From Massilia sp. UBA2604 (GTDB lineage: Bacteria; Pseudomonadota; Gammaproteobacteria; Burkholderiales; Burkholderiaceae_D): a stretch of 27,791 nucleotides of DNA. The DNA is taken from assembly GCA_002339265.1 (NCBI GenBank), contig DDKG01000303.1:1-27791 (forward strand). The letters run 5' to 3'. Below the pieces are notes generated by a model. The model did not search any database. It was not told the DNA's origin and saw nothing but the letters and a program-made list of their open reading frames with translations. Position 1 is the first letter of the stretch. The number at the start of each line of letters is the position of its first letter. Made by a program: the position numbers and the translations under genes. Of this stretch, positions 1 to 8,327 are shown one piece after another.

Positions 1-849
1 CAGCTGGTCGAGCGCGGCCACATCTATATCGCGCAACCGCCGCTGTACAAGGTCAAGGCCGGCCGCGACGAGCGTTACCTGAAGGATGACGTCGAAGAAG
101 CCAGCTACATGATGACCGTGGCGCTGAACACCGCGTCGCTGATTCCGCGCGAAGGCGCCGAAGCGGTGACGGGCGAGGCGCTGGCCGAGCTGGCGCGCAA
201 GTACAACCTGGCCAACGCCATCATGATGCGCCTGGCGCGCGTGATCGACCGCGCAGCGCTGACCGCGATCGTCAGCGGCGGCGTCGTGCTCGACCTGACC
301 ACGCTGGAAGGCGCGGAAGCGTCGGCCAAGGCGATGGAAGAAGCGATCAACGATCCGGCGGTGAAGGTCAAGGTGAAGTCGGACGAGCTGTCCGAGAAGC
401 ACGGCCTGCGCATCGAACGCATCTACCACGGCAACGTGCAGGTGACCGCAATCGACGCCGACTTCGTGGCGGGCGCCGATTACACGGTGCTGGCCGATTC
501 GGCCGCGACCTTCCAGGGCCTGATGGGCGAAGGCGCGATCGTGCGCCGCGGTGAAGGCGAGCGCATGAAGGAGTTTGCGGTGCGCGACTTCCACGCGGCG
601 ATGGAATGGCTGCGTGAAGAGGCAGAGCGGGGCGTGAACAAGCAGCGTTACAAGGGTCTGGGCGAGATGAATCCGGAACAGCTGTGGGAGACCACGATGG
701 ATCCGACCGTGCGTCGTTTGCTCAAAGTGCAGATCGAGGATGCCATCGCGGCGGATCAGATCTTTACGACGCTGATGGGGGATGAAGTTGAGCCGCGGAG
801 GAATTTCATTGAAACAAATGCGCTGAGGGCGGGGAATATCGACGTTTGA
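1..849 (+). CDS. gyrB: DNA gyrase subunit B, C-terminal part (5' end outside window)
   Basis: The reading frame is open from base 1, so the gene starts upstream; 282 C-terminal residues are present. GyrB is the ATPase subunit of DNA gyrase, which introduces negative supercoils. The visible part begins in the TOPRIM region ([18 protein letters not shown]), continues through the long insert typical of Gram-negative GyrB, and ends with the conserved GyrA-contacting tail ([20 protein letters not shown], then the [12 protein letters not shown] end). ParE was considered, but the insert and tail fit GyrB. Codon use is GC-rich, in sharp contrast to the AT-rich operon that begins about 130 bases later. 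In many proteobacteria gyrB closes the dnaA-dnaN-gyrB cluster near the origin, so this window may lie near oriC; that is inference. Confidence 0.97.
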   Translation, partial: QLVERGHIYIAQPPLYKVKAGRDERYLKDDVEEASYMMTVALNTASLIPREGAEAVTGEALAELARKYNLANAIMMRLARVIDRAALTAIVSGGVVLDLTTLEGAEASAKAMEEAINDPAVKVKVKSDELSEKHGLRIERIYHGNVQVTAIDADFVAGADYTVLADSAATFQGLMGEGAIVRRGEGERMKEFAVRDFHAAMEWLREEAERGVNKQRYKGLGEMNPEQLWETTMDPTVRRLLKVQIEDAIAADQIFTTLMGDEVEPRRNFIETNALRAGNIDV

Positions 850-916
850 AACACTCGATTTCTAGTTAAGCTCATTTTCGGATACGATATTTACGGAATC
901 TGGTGAACTCAGGATC

Positions 917-940
917 AGCCAAGCCGCGGGGCTATTGGCT
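917..940. repeat. Imperfect hairpin between gyrB and the kinase operon
   Basis: AGCCAA (917-922) and TTGGCT (935-940) are perfect inverted copies. They enclose a further GCC/GGC pair with a GCGG loop and a 2-nt bulge. There is no T-run, so a classical intrinsic terminator is unlikely. It could stop or process the gyrB transcript or lie in the leader of the downstream operon. A weak -10-like TACGAT lies upstream at 883-888 without a convincing -35. Confidence 0.35.
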
Positions 941-989
941 AGATCAATAATGAACACTCAGGGCAGGTAACTGCCGCTTGCGAGGTGGC

Positions 990-2084
990 ATGAAAGATGT
1001 AGACGAAATTGAATTTGAGATATTTTCTTGGCTAGAGAGCTGTTCCGTAGACAATGGCAGCCTCGCTGTCGCAGAATATGATGTTCAAATTTGTACATCA
1101 CTTGGCAAGAGACAGTCAAATCAAGACCGCGCTGCGTTTATCCTCATAGGAAATCAACGCTATGCACAGGCTTCACTGGCTTGTGCAGTAGTGGCTGATG
1201 GGATGGGTGGCATGCGAGAAGGTGGACTAGCTGCATCGATAGCAATTAGCGCATTTGTAGCTTATCTGAATGCAGGTTATACGCGGGGCGGGTTGAAGAG
1301 TCTTCTTCTTAATGCTATAACGCATGCTAACGACAAAGTTTTTGAAAAATTCGGTGGCTCTGGGGGAACGACACTCTCAGCAGTGCTGTACGGACAACAA
1401 GGAATTGTTGGGGTCAATGTGGGGGATAGTCGAATTTATGCAGCCGATAACGAAAAAATAACTCGACTTACGATTGACGATAACTTCGCTGAACAACTTA
1501 AACACCTGCAGCCCCCTTCCCTGCAGACCAGACCTATCTTACGTGATAACCGCTTATTGCAATTTGTTGGTATGGGGCGCTCACTACAGCCTCATATTAT
1601 TGACCTGGACGCATTGAACGACGGTGTAATACTTCTTGCCACCGATGGAGCACATTTCCTTGGGGATGCAGCCTTAAATGAACTTTTTAATGCAGGCCTG
1701 CCAACATCATCATTACATACAAACACTATTGATATTTCAAGAATGTGCGGCTCGGATGACAATGCAACTGCTATTCTTGCACCTAGAAATATCGTTTTCC
1801 GGTCAGATACTGCACAATCACACCTTACACGAATTCACATCCCCGGGAATACTTTAACCATAGGGCAATTATCGCAACATAGCCCCAGTCAACTCAGAAA
1901 AAACTCTCCCATCTCCTCTGAAGAACTAGAAAAGCCAGTCGTTAAAGTTAGCAAACGGATAAAACGATCAGCAAAAAGTAAGAAAGTGATAGATTCAGAA
2001 GAGAAAAAACTGAAAAGCGATTCAATTCAGCCCTCCCTAGAATTTATAGACGCAAACGATTCGGAACGACAACAGGAACGATAA
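990..2084 (+). CDS. PP2C-family serine/threonine protein phosphatase, first gene of kinase operon
   Basis: Predicted metal-dependent protein phosphatase of 364 residues, cytosolic (no signal peptide or membrane segment). Family motifs appear in order: GKRQSNQD at about residues 39-46, ADGMGG at 69-74 (metal Asp), GDSRIY from 145, LLATDG with Asp219, and SDDNATA around 255-261. All metal-ligand aspartates are therefore present and the enzyme should be active. Residues after about 270 form a tail rich in Lys, Ser and Glu that may be flexible or bind nucleic acid. ATG 990 is preferred because GAGG (982-985) lies just upstream; an in-frame TTG at 978 is possible. The stop is one base from the start of the next gene, so the three genes are probably one transcript. 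The gene is markedly AT-rich compared with gyrB. Family call is firm; the substrate is most simply the two kinases encoded next, which is inference. Confidence 0.92.
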   Translation: MKDVDEIEFEIFSWLESCSVDNGSLAVAEYDVQICTSLGKRQSNQDRAAFILIGNQRYAQASLACAVVADGMGGMREGGLAASIAISAFVAYLNAGYTRGGLKSLLLNAITHANDKVFEKFGGSGGTTLSAVLYGQQGIVGVNVGDSRIYAADNEKITRLTIDDNFAEQLKHLQPPSLQTRPILRDNRLLQFVGMGRSLQPHIIDLDALNDGVILLATDGAHFLGDAALNELFNAGLPTSSLHTNTIDISRMCGSDDNATAILAPRNIVFRSDTAQSHLTRIHIPGNTLTIGQLSQHSPSQLRKNSPISSEELEKPVVKVSKRIKRSAKSKKVIDSEEKKLKSDSIQPSLEFIDANDSERQQER

Positions 2085-2085
2085 A

Positions 2086-3138
2086 TTGACGATACCTAAC
2101 CGCTACAGTCCAATTGCCGGTCCGAAGCACGGTGGATTCGGTCAAGTTATTCGCTGCTTCGACAACTTACTTAACCGTGATGTCGTTATAAAAAAAATCC
2201 TGCACCCTACGGAATTAAGGCGAATTGTTGATGAAGTAGTAGCACTTCAGCAAGCAAAATCCAAGCATGTTGTTGAAATTTTTGATGTGATTATTGAAAA
2301 TAATGGCACAAATATTTCAATCGTTGAAGAGTATTTGCCTGGGCCTGACTTGACTAATATTCGAATTGAGCCAAATGATGAAGAATCATTTTTAAAGATT
2401 GCCTACCAGATCGCGAAGGCGATAGAAGACATTCATAGTAGAAATGTGGTTCATCGTGACATTAAACATAATAATATAATGTTTGATGCATCGGGATATA
2501 TTAGGCTTTTCGATTTTGGCTTGGCAAAAACCGGCCCGCTTCCTGGTACTACTGCTAGCGTAACAGGAACTCCCGGCTTCATGGCACCTGAGCTTTATAC
2601 TAGTCCCTCACTAGTTGACAAACCAGTTGACATTTACGCTTTCGGCGCATTGATGTTCTACTTCGCGACTGGTGGGCTGCCAAAATGCGCAAGGCCTTGG
2701 CCATCTCCACCAACGCCTCTCAATCCAGCCGATTCAATCTCCAACCTCGGAGTAACCGACAGTAGATTGGCATCAATAATTGATCAATGCTTAGATATTG
2801 ATCCGAATGCTCGGCCTACAGCGAGTGAACTTCGGATGGCCTTCGAGAGGCGTCTGCTGTTCGGGAAACATAAAGCAATAGTTGTATCTTCTACTGGGAA
2901 ACTATCAGTAAATACAATTAATAAGCCCGTTAGAGCAACTTACGGAAGTAATTATGTTGATCTAAATTACGATGGCTACGATTTTATCGTAACTGGAATT
3001 CAAGGCTCTGTGTTTATAAATAACAATAATGCCAAAATTGGAGATGTCTTAATTGGATCTCATGTAATTACATTAGGAGCGAGAGCACCGAGGTATTTTG
3101 TGACTTTTGATGTAAGCCATCCCGAGGTATCTATATGA
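2086..3138 (+). CDS. Ser/Thr protein kinase with C-terminal beta-rich (possibly FHA-like) domain
   Basis: Hanks-type kinase of 350 residues. The glycine loop ends GGFGQV, the ATP lysine is K36 (VVIKK), the catalytic loop is HRDIKHNN (D125, K127, N130), the metal motif is DFG at 143, the APE motif is at 167-169 and the subdomain XI arginine is in NARPT. All catalytic residues are present. There is no transmembrane helix, unlike PknB-type receptor kinases, so it should be cytosolic. Residues from about 262 to 350 are a separate beta-rich module containing GSVFINNNNAKIGDVLIGSH; its shape recalls the last strands of an FHA domain, but I cannot confirm this. The start is TTG 2086, one base after the phosphatase stop, with AGGA at 2074-2077 inside the preceding gene. 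Its stop overlaps the next start (ATGA), indicating translational coupling. Confidence 0.92.
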   Translation: MTIPNRYSPIAGPKHGGFGQVIRCFDNLLNRDVVIKKILHPTELRRIVDEVVALQQAKSKHVVEIFDVIIENNGTNISIVEEYLPGPDLTNIRIEPNDEESFLKIAYQIAKAIEDIHSRNVVHRDIKHNNIMFDASGYIRLFDFGLAKTGPLPGTTASVTGTPGFMAPELYTSPSLVDKPVDIYAFGALMFYFATGGLPKCARPWPSPPTPLNPADSISNLGVTDSRLASIIDQCLDIDPNARPTASELRMAFERRLLFGKHKAIVVSSTGKLSVNTINKPVRATYGSNYVDLNYDGYDFIVTGIQGSVFINNNNAKIGDVLIGSHVITLGARAPRYFVTFDVSHPEVSI

Positions 3139-4235
3139 TCAATACTATTCACAGCTCAGGCACTGAAATATATAGCCGCTACACGATTGAACGATTCTTA
3201 GCTGCAGGCGGCATGCAGGAAGTGTATATCGCACGTGACAACATTTTGGAACGTCACATTGCACTCAAGACTCCCAAAAATACCTCAGCAGCAAAACGAT
3301 TTCAGAACAGTGCGTCGCTAAGTGCAAGAATTAGCAGTCCATATGTAGCAAAAACTTTTGACTACTTTGTTGCGAACGATCGCGCTTATTTAGTGGAGGA
3401 GCTGATCTCCGGATTTAATTTGGAAGACGTTTTTATTAATGTTACCTCTATTTTCGACCCTCACCTCGCTGCTCTAGCGGCGCATCAGCTAGCTATTGCA
3501 CTGCACGCGTCGCATGATGTTGGAGTCTTCCATCGAGATCTTAAGCCCAATAACATCATTGTAGATGAAGATTGTGGTTGCTTAAATTTTAAAATTACTG
3601 ATTTCGGTATCGCTAAGCTAGCGGAAGAAGAATTGGATAAAGCATCAAAATCTACACAAAGTATGCAAGAGTCGTCCACCATGTTTGGCGCGCTACCTTA
3701 CATGAGTCCAGAGGTAATTTACGACCCCAAAGCCGGGACACTCGCATCGGACATCTGGGCTTTTGGAGCCATAATCTATCGGATGCTTACGGGCAGCCTT
3801 CCTTTTGGAGAGGGCCTTGCCGCAATTCCAAAGATTACTTCCGGAATCCCTCCTGCGGCCCCACATGCTCAAAAAAATATGCATCAATTTTTCTCGTTAC
3901 AAGAAGAATTGTGGGAAATAATTCGGGGGTGCTTCGAAATCGACCCAACAAAACGCCCGACAGCAAAAGAATTAAGCGTGCGCTTATCAAACCTATGCTA
4001 TAGCTCACACCCACGGATCGTCGGAATAGTAAAGAATTATGCACAAGTTGACTACGGCGAATATGGCTTTATTAGCTCCAATCTTGAGCAAATTTTCTTT
4101 CATAAAGACAGTTTTTTTGGAAACGACATCAAAGTCGGCCAGCTAGTCTACTTTTCGGCTTATGCTGGACTACCGCGACAACGTGCACACCCAGTCTTAC
4201 CTATTAAAAATCGCTTTAAAAACCCTCAGCTCTAA
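3135..4235 (+). CDS. Ser/Thr protein kinase fused to a cold-shock-like (CSD) domain
   Basis: Second Hanks-type kinase of the operon, 366 residues, no membrane segment. Visible motifs: ATP lysine K45 (IALK), HRDLKPNN with D135 and K137, DFG at 156, SPE at 191-193, and an arginine in the TKRPT segment. The glycine loop is degenerate (LAAGGMQEVY in place of LGxGGMGxVY), so ATP binding may be weakened or regulated. Residues about 294-360 read like a bacterial cold shock domain: GIVK start, GEYGFIS in place of the RNP1 core GFGFIT, IFFHKDSF in place of VFVHFSAI, then VGQLVYFSAYAGLPRQRAH. That suggests a nucleic-acid-binding output or sensor. The start ATG overlaps the previous stop (ATGA), with GAGGT at 3124-3128. 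The fusion is inferred from pattern reading, not from a profile search. Confidence 0.88.
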   Translation: MINTIHSSGTEIYSRYTIERFLAAGGMQEVYIARDNILERHIALKTPKNTSAAKRFQNSASLSARISSPYVAKTFDYFVANDRAYLVEELISGFNLEDVFINVTSIFDPHLAALAAHQLAIALHASHDVGVFHRDLKPNNIIVDEDCGCLNFKITDFGIAKLAEEELDKASKSTQSMQESSTMFGALPYMSPEVIYDPKAGTLASDIWAFGAIIYRMLTGSLPFGEGLAAIPKITSGIPPAAPHAQKNMHQFFSLQEELWEIIRGCFEIDPTKRPTAKELSVRLSNLCYSSHPRIVGIVKNYAQVDYGEYGFISSNLEQIFFHKDSFFGNDIKVGQLVYFSAYAGLPRQRAHPVLPIKNRFKNPQL

Positions 4236-4445
4236 CTAACTCCACTTATAAACTTTTGGAGACATAGTGCGACTTAGCCTAATAAACAATTTCAGGCTTA
4301 ACAACCTGCAAGCCGGAACCAAACCAATCTTGAAGAAAAACAATGCTTATCAACTTTAATCCGAAAACATTACTCAAATAATCGTTGTCTCGATGCTTTA
4401 GGGGTTGTCTTACTTTCACAACCTAGCAGCATATTGCAATCAGTC
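4236..4445. other. AT-rich intergenic end of the kinase island with small inverted repeats
   Basis: No ORF of substance. Two short inverted repeats are visible: AGCCT/AGGCT (4276-4280 and 4294-4298) and GGTTGT/ACAACC (4403-4408 and 4418-4423, 9-base loop). Composition switches back to GC-rich at the MFS gene stop. No integrase, tRNA or clear attachment site is seen at this edge. Confidence 0.5.
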
Positions 4446-5726
4446 TTATCCAGGAATTTGTTTCACGACGAGGAACTGGTACGACATCGCGCCTAGGAAG
4501 GCGATGCCGGCGCCGGTCAGCAAGGCCGGCACGAACGACCAGCTCTGTGCGATATAACCGGTGAAGATCGGCGCCAGGGCGCCTCCGATAAAGCCGCCAA
4601 AATTCTGGATCGCACCCAGCGAGGCAATGCGGCTGCGTGGCGCCACCGCTGTTACCAGCGACCACGAACAGGCCGACGCCGCATTGGCCAGGAAGATCAC
4701 GACCGAGATGCAGGCAATCGCCGCGGTATTGCTCTCGACCAGCGCCGCAGGAATCGTGAACGCCACCATGCCCAGCATCGACAGCACCACCGCCGTCCGA
4801 CGCCCCGCGACCACCGATTTCGCACGGCGGGTGATCTGGTCGGATGCCCAGCCGGCGCTCAGGGCGCCGAGGAAGCCACACAGGAAGGGAATTGTCGCCG
4901 CCACGCCGACATAGGCCACGTCCATGTGACGCTCCGTGCGCAGATACCCCGGCAACCAGGTAAGGAAGACCCAGTTCAAATAGACCGACCCGAAGAAGCC
5001 GAGCAGCATGCCCCAGGTGGCGCGTTGGCGGAATAGCGCGCGCCAGGATGCGAAACCCGTCTCCGGCGCGGCTTCGAGCGTCTGTCCTTCATCCAGATAG
5101 GCCCGCTCGGCGTCGGTCAACTCCTGACGCACCGGGTCGCGATACAGCATGACCCAGACGATGGCCGCGACGATGCCCAGCGCGCCCGTGATGAAGAAGG
5201 CCCAGTGCCAGCTAGTCGCGGCGATCAGCGGCGACAGGCACAAGGGCGCCAGCGCGAAGCCCAGCGGCGAAGCCGAGTTATAAATGCCCGTCGGCGTGCC
5301 GCGCGCGCGCAAGGGGAACCAGTTGCTCACCACCCGCGCCGCGGCCGGGAATTGCGGCGCCTCGCCGATGCCGAGGACGACGCGCGCCAGCACGAACCAG
5401 CCGAAGGTGGAGACGAGACCTCCCGCGGCCTGGGCCAGCGACCAGATCACAAGCCCCGCGCCAAGTAGCCAGCGCGGGCCGATCTTATCGACCAGGGCGC
5501 CGACCGGCAACTGGCACAGCGCATAGCTCCACGAGAAGGCCGACAGCAGCACGCCCATCTCGCCGAGCGAGAGGCCGAGGTCGGCGCGGATGAATTCATT
5601 GGCGACGGCCAGCGTGGCGCGGTCCAGGTAGTTGATGACGCCGGTGACGACCAGCAGGATCAGCGCCAGATTCTGGCGATAGCGGATGCGCGGCGTCACG
5701 GCCAGGTGAGTAGGGGTAACGTTCAT
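4446..5726 (-). CDS. MFS transporter, anion:cation symporter (ACS)-like family
   Basis: Predicted 12-helix inner-membrane secondary transporter of about 426 residues. The N-terminal part, VVTGVINYLDRATLAVANEF followed by a loop DKIGPRWLL and the helix segment LGIGEAPQFPAAARVVSNWF, is characteristic of the ACS/phthalate permease group that carries sugar acids and other organic anions (GudP, DgoT and ExuT relatives). The substrate cannot be read from the sequence. ATG 5726 is chosen because the protein from there has the usual short cytoplasmic N-terminus; a GTG at 5756 would add ten residues. I see no strong Shine-Dalgarno for either. It stands alone and converges on the kinase operon, so a catabolic role has no support from neighbours. 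Confidence 0.88.
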   Translation of the reverse strand: MNVTPTHLAVTPRIRYRQNLALILLVVTGVINYLDRATLAVANEFIRADLGLSLGEMGVLLSAFSWSYALCQLPVGALVDKIGPRWLLGAGLVIWSLAQAAGGLVSTFGWFVLARVVLGIGEAPQFPAAARVVSNWFPLRARGTPTGIYNSASPLGFALAPLCLSPLIAATSWHWAFFITGALGIVAAIVWVMLYRDPVRQELTDAERAYLDEGQTLEAAPETGFASWRALFRQRATWGMLLGFFGSVYLNWVFLTWLPGYLRTERHMDVAYVGVAATIPFLCGFLGALSAGWASDQITRRAKSVVAGRRTAVVLSMLGMVAFTIPAALVESNTAAIACISVVIFLANAASACSWSLVTAVAPRSRIASLGAIQNFGGFIGGALAPIFTGYIAQSWSFVPALLTGAGIAFLGAMSYQFLVVKQIPG

Positions 5727-5972
5727 TGCGGGATGGTACCAAACGACACCAGCCACCGGTTACGCCTTTTTTTCCATGGCATGTTTGCAACACAGCGACA
5801 ACAAGACATAAAACTCGTGCTACCATCCGCTCCGGGCTGTGCAGGACGCCCACTCTCGCGAAAGCCAGCGCGCCTGCCCACGTCCACGACGTGACCGTTT
5901 TTCGGGAGTCTGATCCCTGTTCATTCACTGATGCCGTAGCGAGAGCGGTCGACACCATGTGAAAGGAACGGC

Positions 5973-6404
5973 ATGCGCCTCCATCGAAACACCCCTCCAG
6001 ACACCAATACCGATTTCCTGCGCCGTTACGCCCGCGGCATGCTGCGCAGCGCCCATTCGGACCAGCCAAGCAAAGCCTTGCCCATCGTACGCCGCGTGCA
6101 TGCGGCGGGACAGACAGCAAGCGCGCGCGTCGCGCAGCTCTACCATGCGCGCGCTACGCTGCAGCTCAAGCACATGTTCCGCACCCTGGCTGCGGAGCTC
6201 GGCTACGCGACCTGGGATGCCTGCAAGCGCGATATCGACCGCCGTCCGCCGGAAGTGCTGGACCGCTTCCGACTCGATCTCGGAGCGTTCGGCGACCATG
6301 CGCACATCTGGTTTGCCGACCAGCCGACCGCCGCGGCTTGGCAGCGCGAGCATGGCGGGCGCTTGGTCGAGTATGGGAAGCAAGCGGTCGTGATGGCAGC
6401 CTGA
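5973..6404 (+). CDS. Hypothetical protein, 143 residues
   Basis: Not a family I recognise. The ORF has strong GC third-position bias, ends in a clean TGA and is preceded by AAAGGA about 6 bases before ATG, so it is very likely translated. The protein is soluble, mixed alpha/beta and rich in Arg, His and Ala. It has an N-terminal basic helix (residues 15-60), a central stretch ELGYATWDACKRDIDRRPPE and a C-terminal part ending in VVMAA. There is no signal peptide, metal motif or membrane segment. The overlapping frame from 5959 is rejected because its codon use is poorer and it lacks the ribosome binding site. It stands alone between the MFS gene (divergent) and a REP-like element. Confidence 0.72.
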   Translation: MRLHRNTPPDTNTDFLRRYARGMLRSAHSDQPSKALPIVRRVHAAGQTASARVAQLYHARATLQLKHMFRTLAAELGYATWDACKRDIDRRPPEVLDRFRLDLGAFGDHAHIWFADQPTAAAWQREHGGRLVEYGKQAVVMAA

Positions 6405-6433
6405 GTGTGATGCGATTAAGTTAGCGTAAGAAT

Positions 6434-6520
6434 CGTCGTTCCCGCGCAGGCGGGAACCTAATTTGCAATCGTTTCGACAAAGTTAGCAGAACTTGGGTTC
6501 CCGCCTACGCGGGAACGACG
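6434..6520. repeat. REP/BIME-like composite inverted repeat
   Basis: Two 25-base arms (6434-6458 and 6496-6520) are inverted copies with a single mismatch. Each arm is itself palindromic around GTTCCCGC..GCGGGAAC, and a 37-base spacer separates them. This two-level symmetry is typical of repetitive extragenic palindromes arranged as a pair. It lies downstream of the hypothetical gene (plus) and downstream of the SnoaL-like gene (minus), so it may also act as a transcript-end stabiliser or bidirectional terminator for both. Confidence 0.75.
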
Positions 6521-6563
6521 TGGTTACTCTCAATTTAACGCAATTGCAGCCGGAGTGTATCTA

Positions 6564-7085
6564 TTACGAGGCCGGCACGCGCCGCAAGACATCGTCGTAA
6601 GGCACTAGATCGAGATAAGCCGTCACCTCGGTCGCCCGGCCGCCTTGCATGCGGAAGATCCACAGATAGCTGTTGCGATAAGGCTTGCCGTCCTTCGCCA
6701 ACGCTTCGCCATCCCATTCGATGATGACGTGATCGCCATCGGCCCACAGGTTGCGGATCGTGGGCCGGATCTGGCGTTGCAGGCGGGTCGACAGCGGCGT
6801 GACCGCCCCATCGATCAATTGCTGCTTGCCGCGTAGCACGCGCGCGGTCGGGCTGCTGCCCTTGATGGTCCAGACCACATTCGGCGCCAGCATGTCGTCG
6901 AAGAAGGTCTGGCCGCCGCCAGCCCAGGCGGCGAATGCCTTGCCGACCGCTTCCTTGTTGCGTTGCGCTTCAGCTGCGCCGCTGTCGGCGCGCGCCGAAG
7001 ATACGGCCCACACCAGCGCAGCCATCAGGAACCAGGCAGCAGGCCGGCGTGAGGAACCACCCGAACCGGGTCGAGAGAATTTCAT
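6564..7085 (-). CDS. Secreted SnoaL/NTF2-like protein
   Basis: 173 residues. A positively charged start (MKFSRPGSGGSSRR) is followed by a hydrophobic stretch ending AVSSARADSG, a good Sec signal peptide with cleavage after ARA. The mature part resembles the SnoaL-like/NTF2 fold: an N-terminal helix NKEAVGKAFAAWAGG, then FFDDMLAPNVVWTIKG, a helix with GKQQLIDG, and the strands GDHVIIEWDGEA and YLWIFRMQGGRATEVTAYLD. Such domains bind small hydrophobic ligands or act as isomerases or hydrolases; no specific activity can be named. ATG 7085 is chosen because AGGAG precedes it by 6 bases; an upstream in-frame ATG at 7106 lacks one. It follows the NHL lipoprotein gene on the same strand after 141 bases, so co-transcription is possible. 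Confidence 0.8.
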   Translation of the reverse strand: MKFSRPGSGGSSRRPAAWFLMAALVWAVSSARADSGAAEAQRNKEAVGKAFAAWAGGGQTFFDDMLAPNVVWTIKGSSPTARVLRGKQQLIDGAVTPLSTRLQRQIRPTIRNLWADGDHVIIEWDGEALAKDGKPYRNSYLWIFRMQGGRATEVTAYLDLVPYDDVLRRVPAS

Positions 7086-7226
7086 ATCGCACTCCTTGAT
7101 GATCATGGAAAGGGAAGAACCTCGCGGCCCTTCCGCCTTCGATCAGTGTGCGACGCAACCACTGGAAAGCGGTAGCCCAATACTCCGCGAGCAATGCACG
7201 ATCGTCCGGCACTGCAAGCAGCAGCC

Positions 7227-8327
7227 TTACGGCAGCCTGATCTTGATCACCGCATGACCGGAAGTCAGATACAGATTGCCCTTACCGTCGTGAGCAATGC
7301 CGGACATATTGGCAAAGCTCCCCGGCAAGTTGCCGGTCTGCAGGGTCGTCGAGCGGGTCGTTCCCGCTACCGTCGTGACCACACCGGCCGGCGTGATCTT
7401 GCGCACCAGATTATTGATGGCATCGGCCGCGTACAAATTACCCTGCGGATCCGCCGTCAGCGCCACCACCTGTTCGAACCGGGCAACGTTGCCGGTACCG
7501 TTTACCGCGCCGCGCACATTCGGCGCACCGGCGATCGTCACGAGGCCCGAAACGCCAATCAGCCCGTTCGGATTCCAGCGGCTGATCTCGCGCTCCAGGT
7601 CGAACAGGTACACCGTATTGCTGCTGTCGACGGTCACGCCGCGCCGTTCCTGGGTCCTGGTGCCGAACAGGTCGTCGACCGTGTTCTGGCCCTCCAGCAT
7701 GAGCGTTCCATTCGACGCAATCCTGCGCGTCCCATAATTGTTGGTGACGAACAGGTTGCCGTTATTGTCCACCGCGATGGCGCCCGGAATGACTGCGCCC
7801 AGGCTACGGTCAACGACATTGTTGCCGACCGGGATCGTCGCCGGCGTGGTCACCAGCCCGGCGGCGCTGATGCTGCGGATGCGCAGATTGTCAGTCACGA
7901 ACACCGTGCCGCTTCCATTGACGGCCACCGCCGATGGATTCACGAAGCGGGCATTGCTGGCGTTGCCGTCGGCGTAGCTGCTGTTGCCCACCGCGCCTGC
8001 CAGCGTCGTCACGGCGCCTTCCGGCGTGATCTTGCGAATGACATAGTTGCCGGAATCGGCGACGTACAGGTTGCCGCTGCTGTCGATCGCCAATCCTTGC
8101 GGCGCATTGAAGCGTGCGGCCGTGCCGCTGCCATCGGTCGCGCCCGCAGTCGCTGCGTCGCCGGCGAAAATCGTGATGGCGGGCGCCGGCGGAGGCGGCG
8201 GATCGGTATCGTCGTCATCGTCTTTCGGAGGATGGTCGCCGCAGGCCGTGCAAAGCAGCATCAGTGCGGCCGCGCCGCACAGTTTCAGTCGGTACGGCAC
8301 ATTCTTTGCAACCGGAAGTTGTTTCAT
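7227..8327 (-). CDS. NHL-repeat beta-propeller lipoprotein
   Basis: 366 residues. The N-terminus has a basic region, a hydrophobic helix and a lipobox LLCTAC with Cys29, so the protein is expected to be lipid-anchored in the envelope. A low-complexity linker of five Asp and then five Pro (about residues 36-49) leads into repeated NHL units, for example FNAPQGLAIDSSGNLYVADS followed by VIRKITPEGAVTTLAG, recurring at least five times to the C-terminus. NHL repeats form a beta-propeller used for protein or ligand binding. GGAG sits 7 bases before the ATG. The gene is convergent with nothing and divergent from the leu leader, with about 230 bases between them. Partner unknown. Confidence 0.88.
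   Translation of the reverse strand: MKQLPVAKNVPYRLKLCGAAALMLLCTACGDHPPKDDDDDTDPPPPPAPAITIFAGDAATAGATDGSGTAARFNAPQGLAIDSSGNLYVADSGNYVIRKITPEGAVTTLAGAVGNSSYADGNASNARFVNPSAVAVNGSGTVFVTDNLRIRSISAAGLVTTPATIPVGNNVVDRSLGAVIPGAIAVDNNGNLFVTNNYGTRRIASNGTLMLEGQNTVDDLFGTRTQERRGVTVDSSNTVYLFDLEREISRWNPNGLIGVSGLVTIAGAPNVRGAVNGTGNVARFEQVVALTADPQGNLYAADAINNLVRKITPAGVVTTVAGTTRSTTLQTGNLPGSFANMSGIAHDGKGNLYLTSGHAVIKIRLP

Noticed and set aside
990..4235. TerY-P (VWA/PP2C/kinase) system
   Set aside because: No von Willebrand A protein is present and the second kinase has a cold-shock-like domain instead.
5959..6393. Alternative frame overlapping the 143-residue hypothetical gene
   Set aside because: Ser/Cys/Arg-rich product and no ribosome site; the 5973 frame has AAAGGA and better codon bias.
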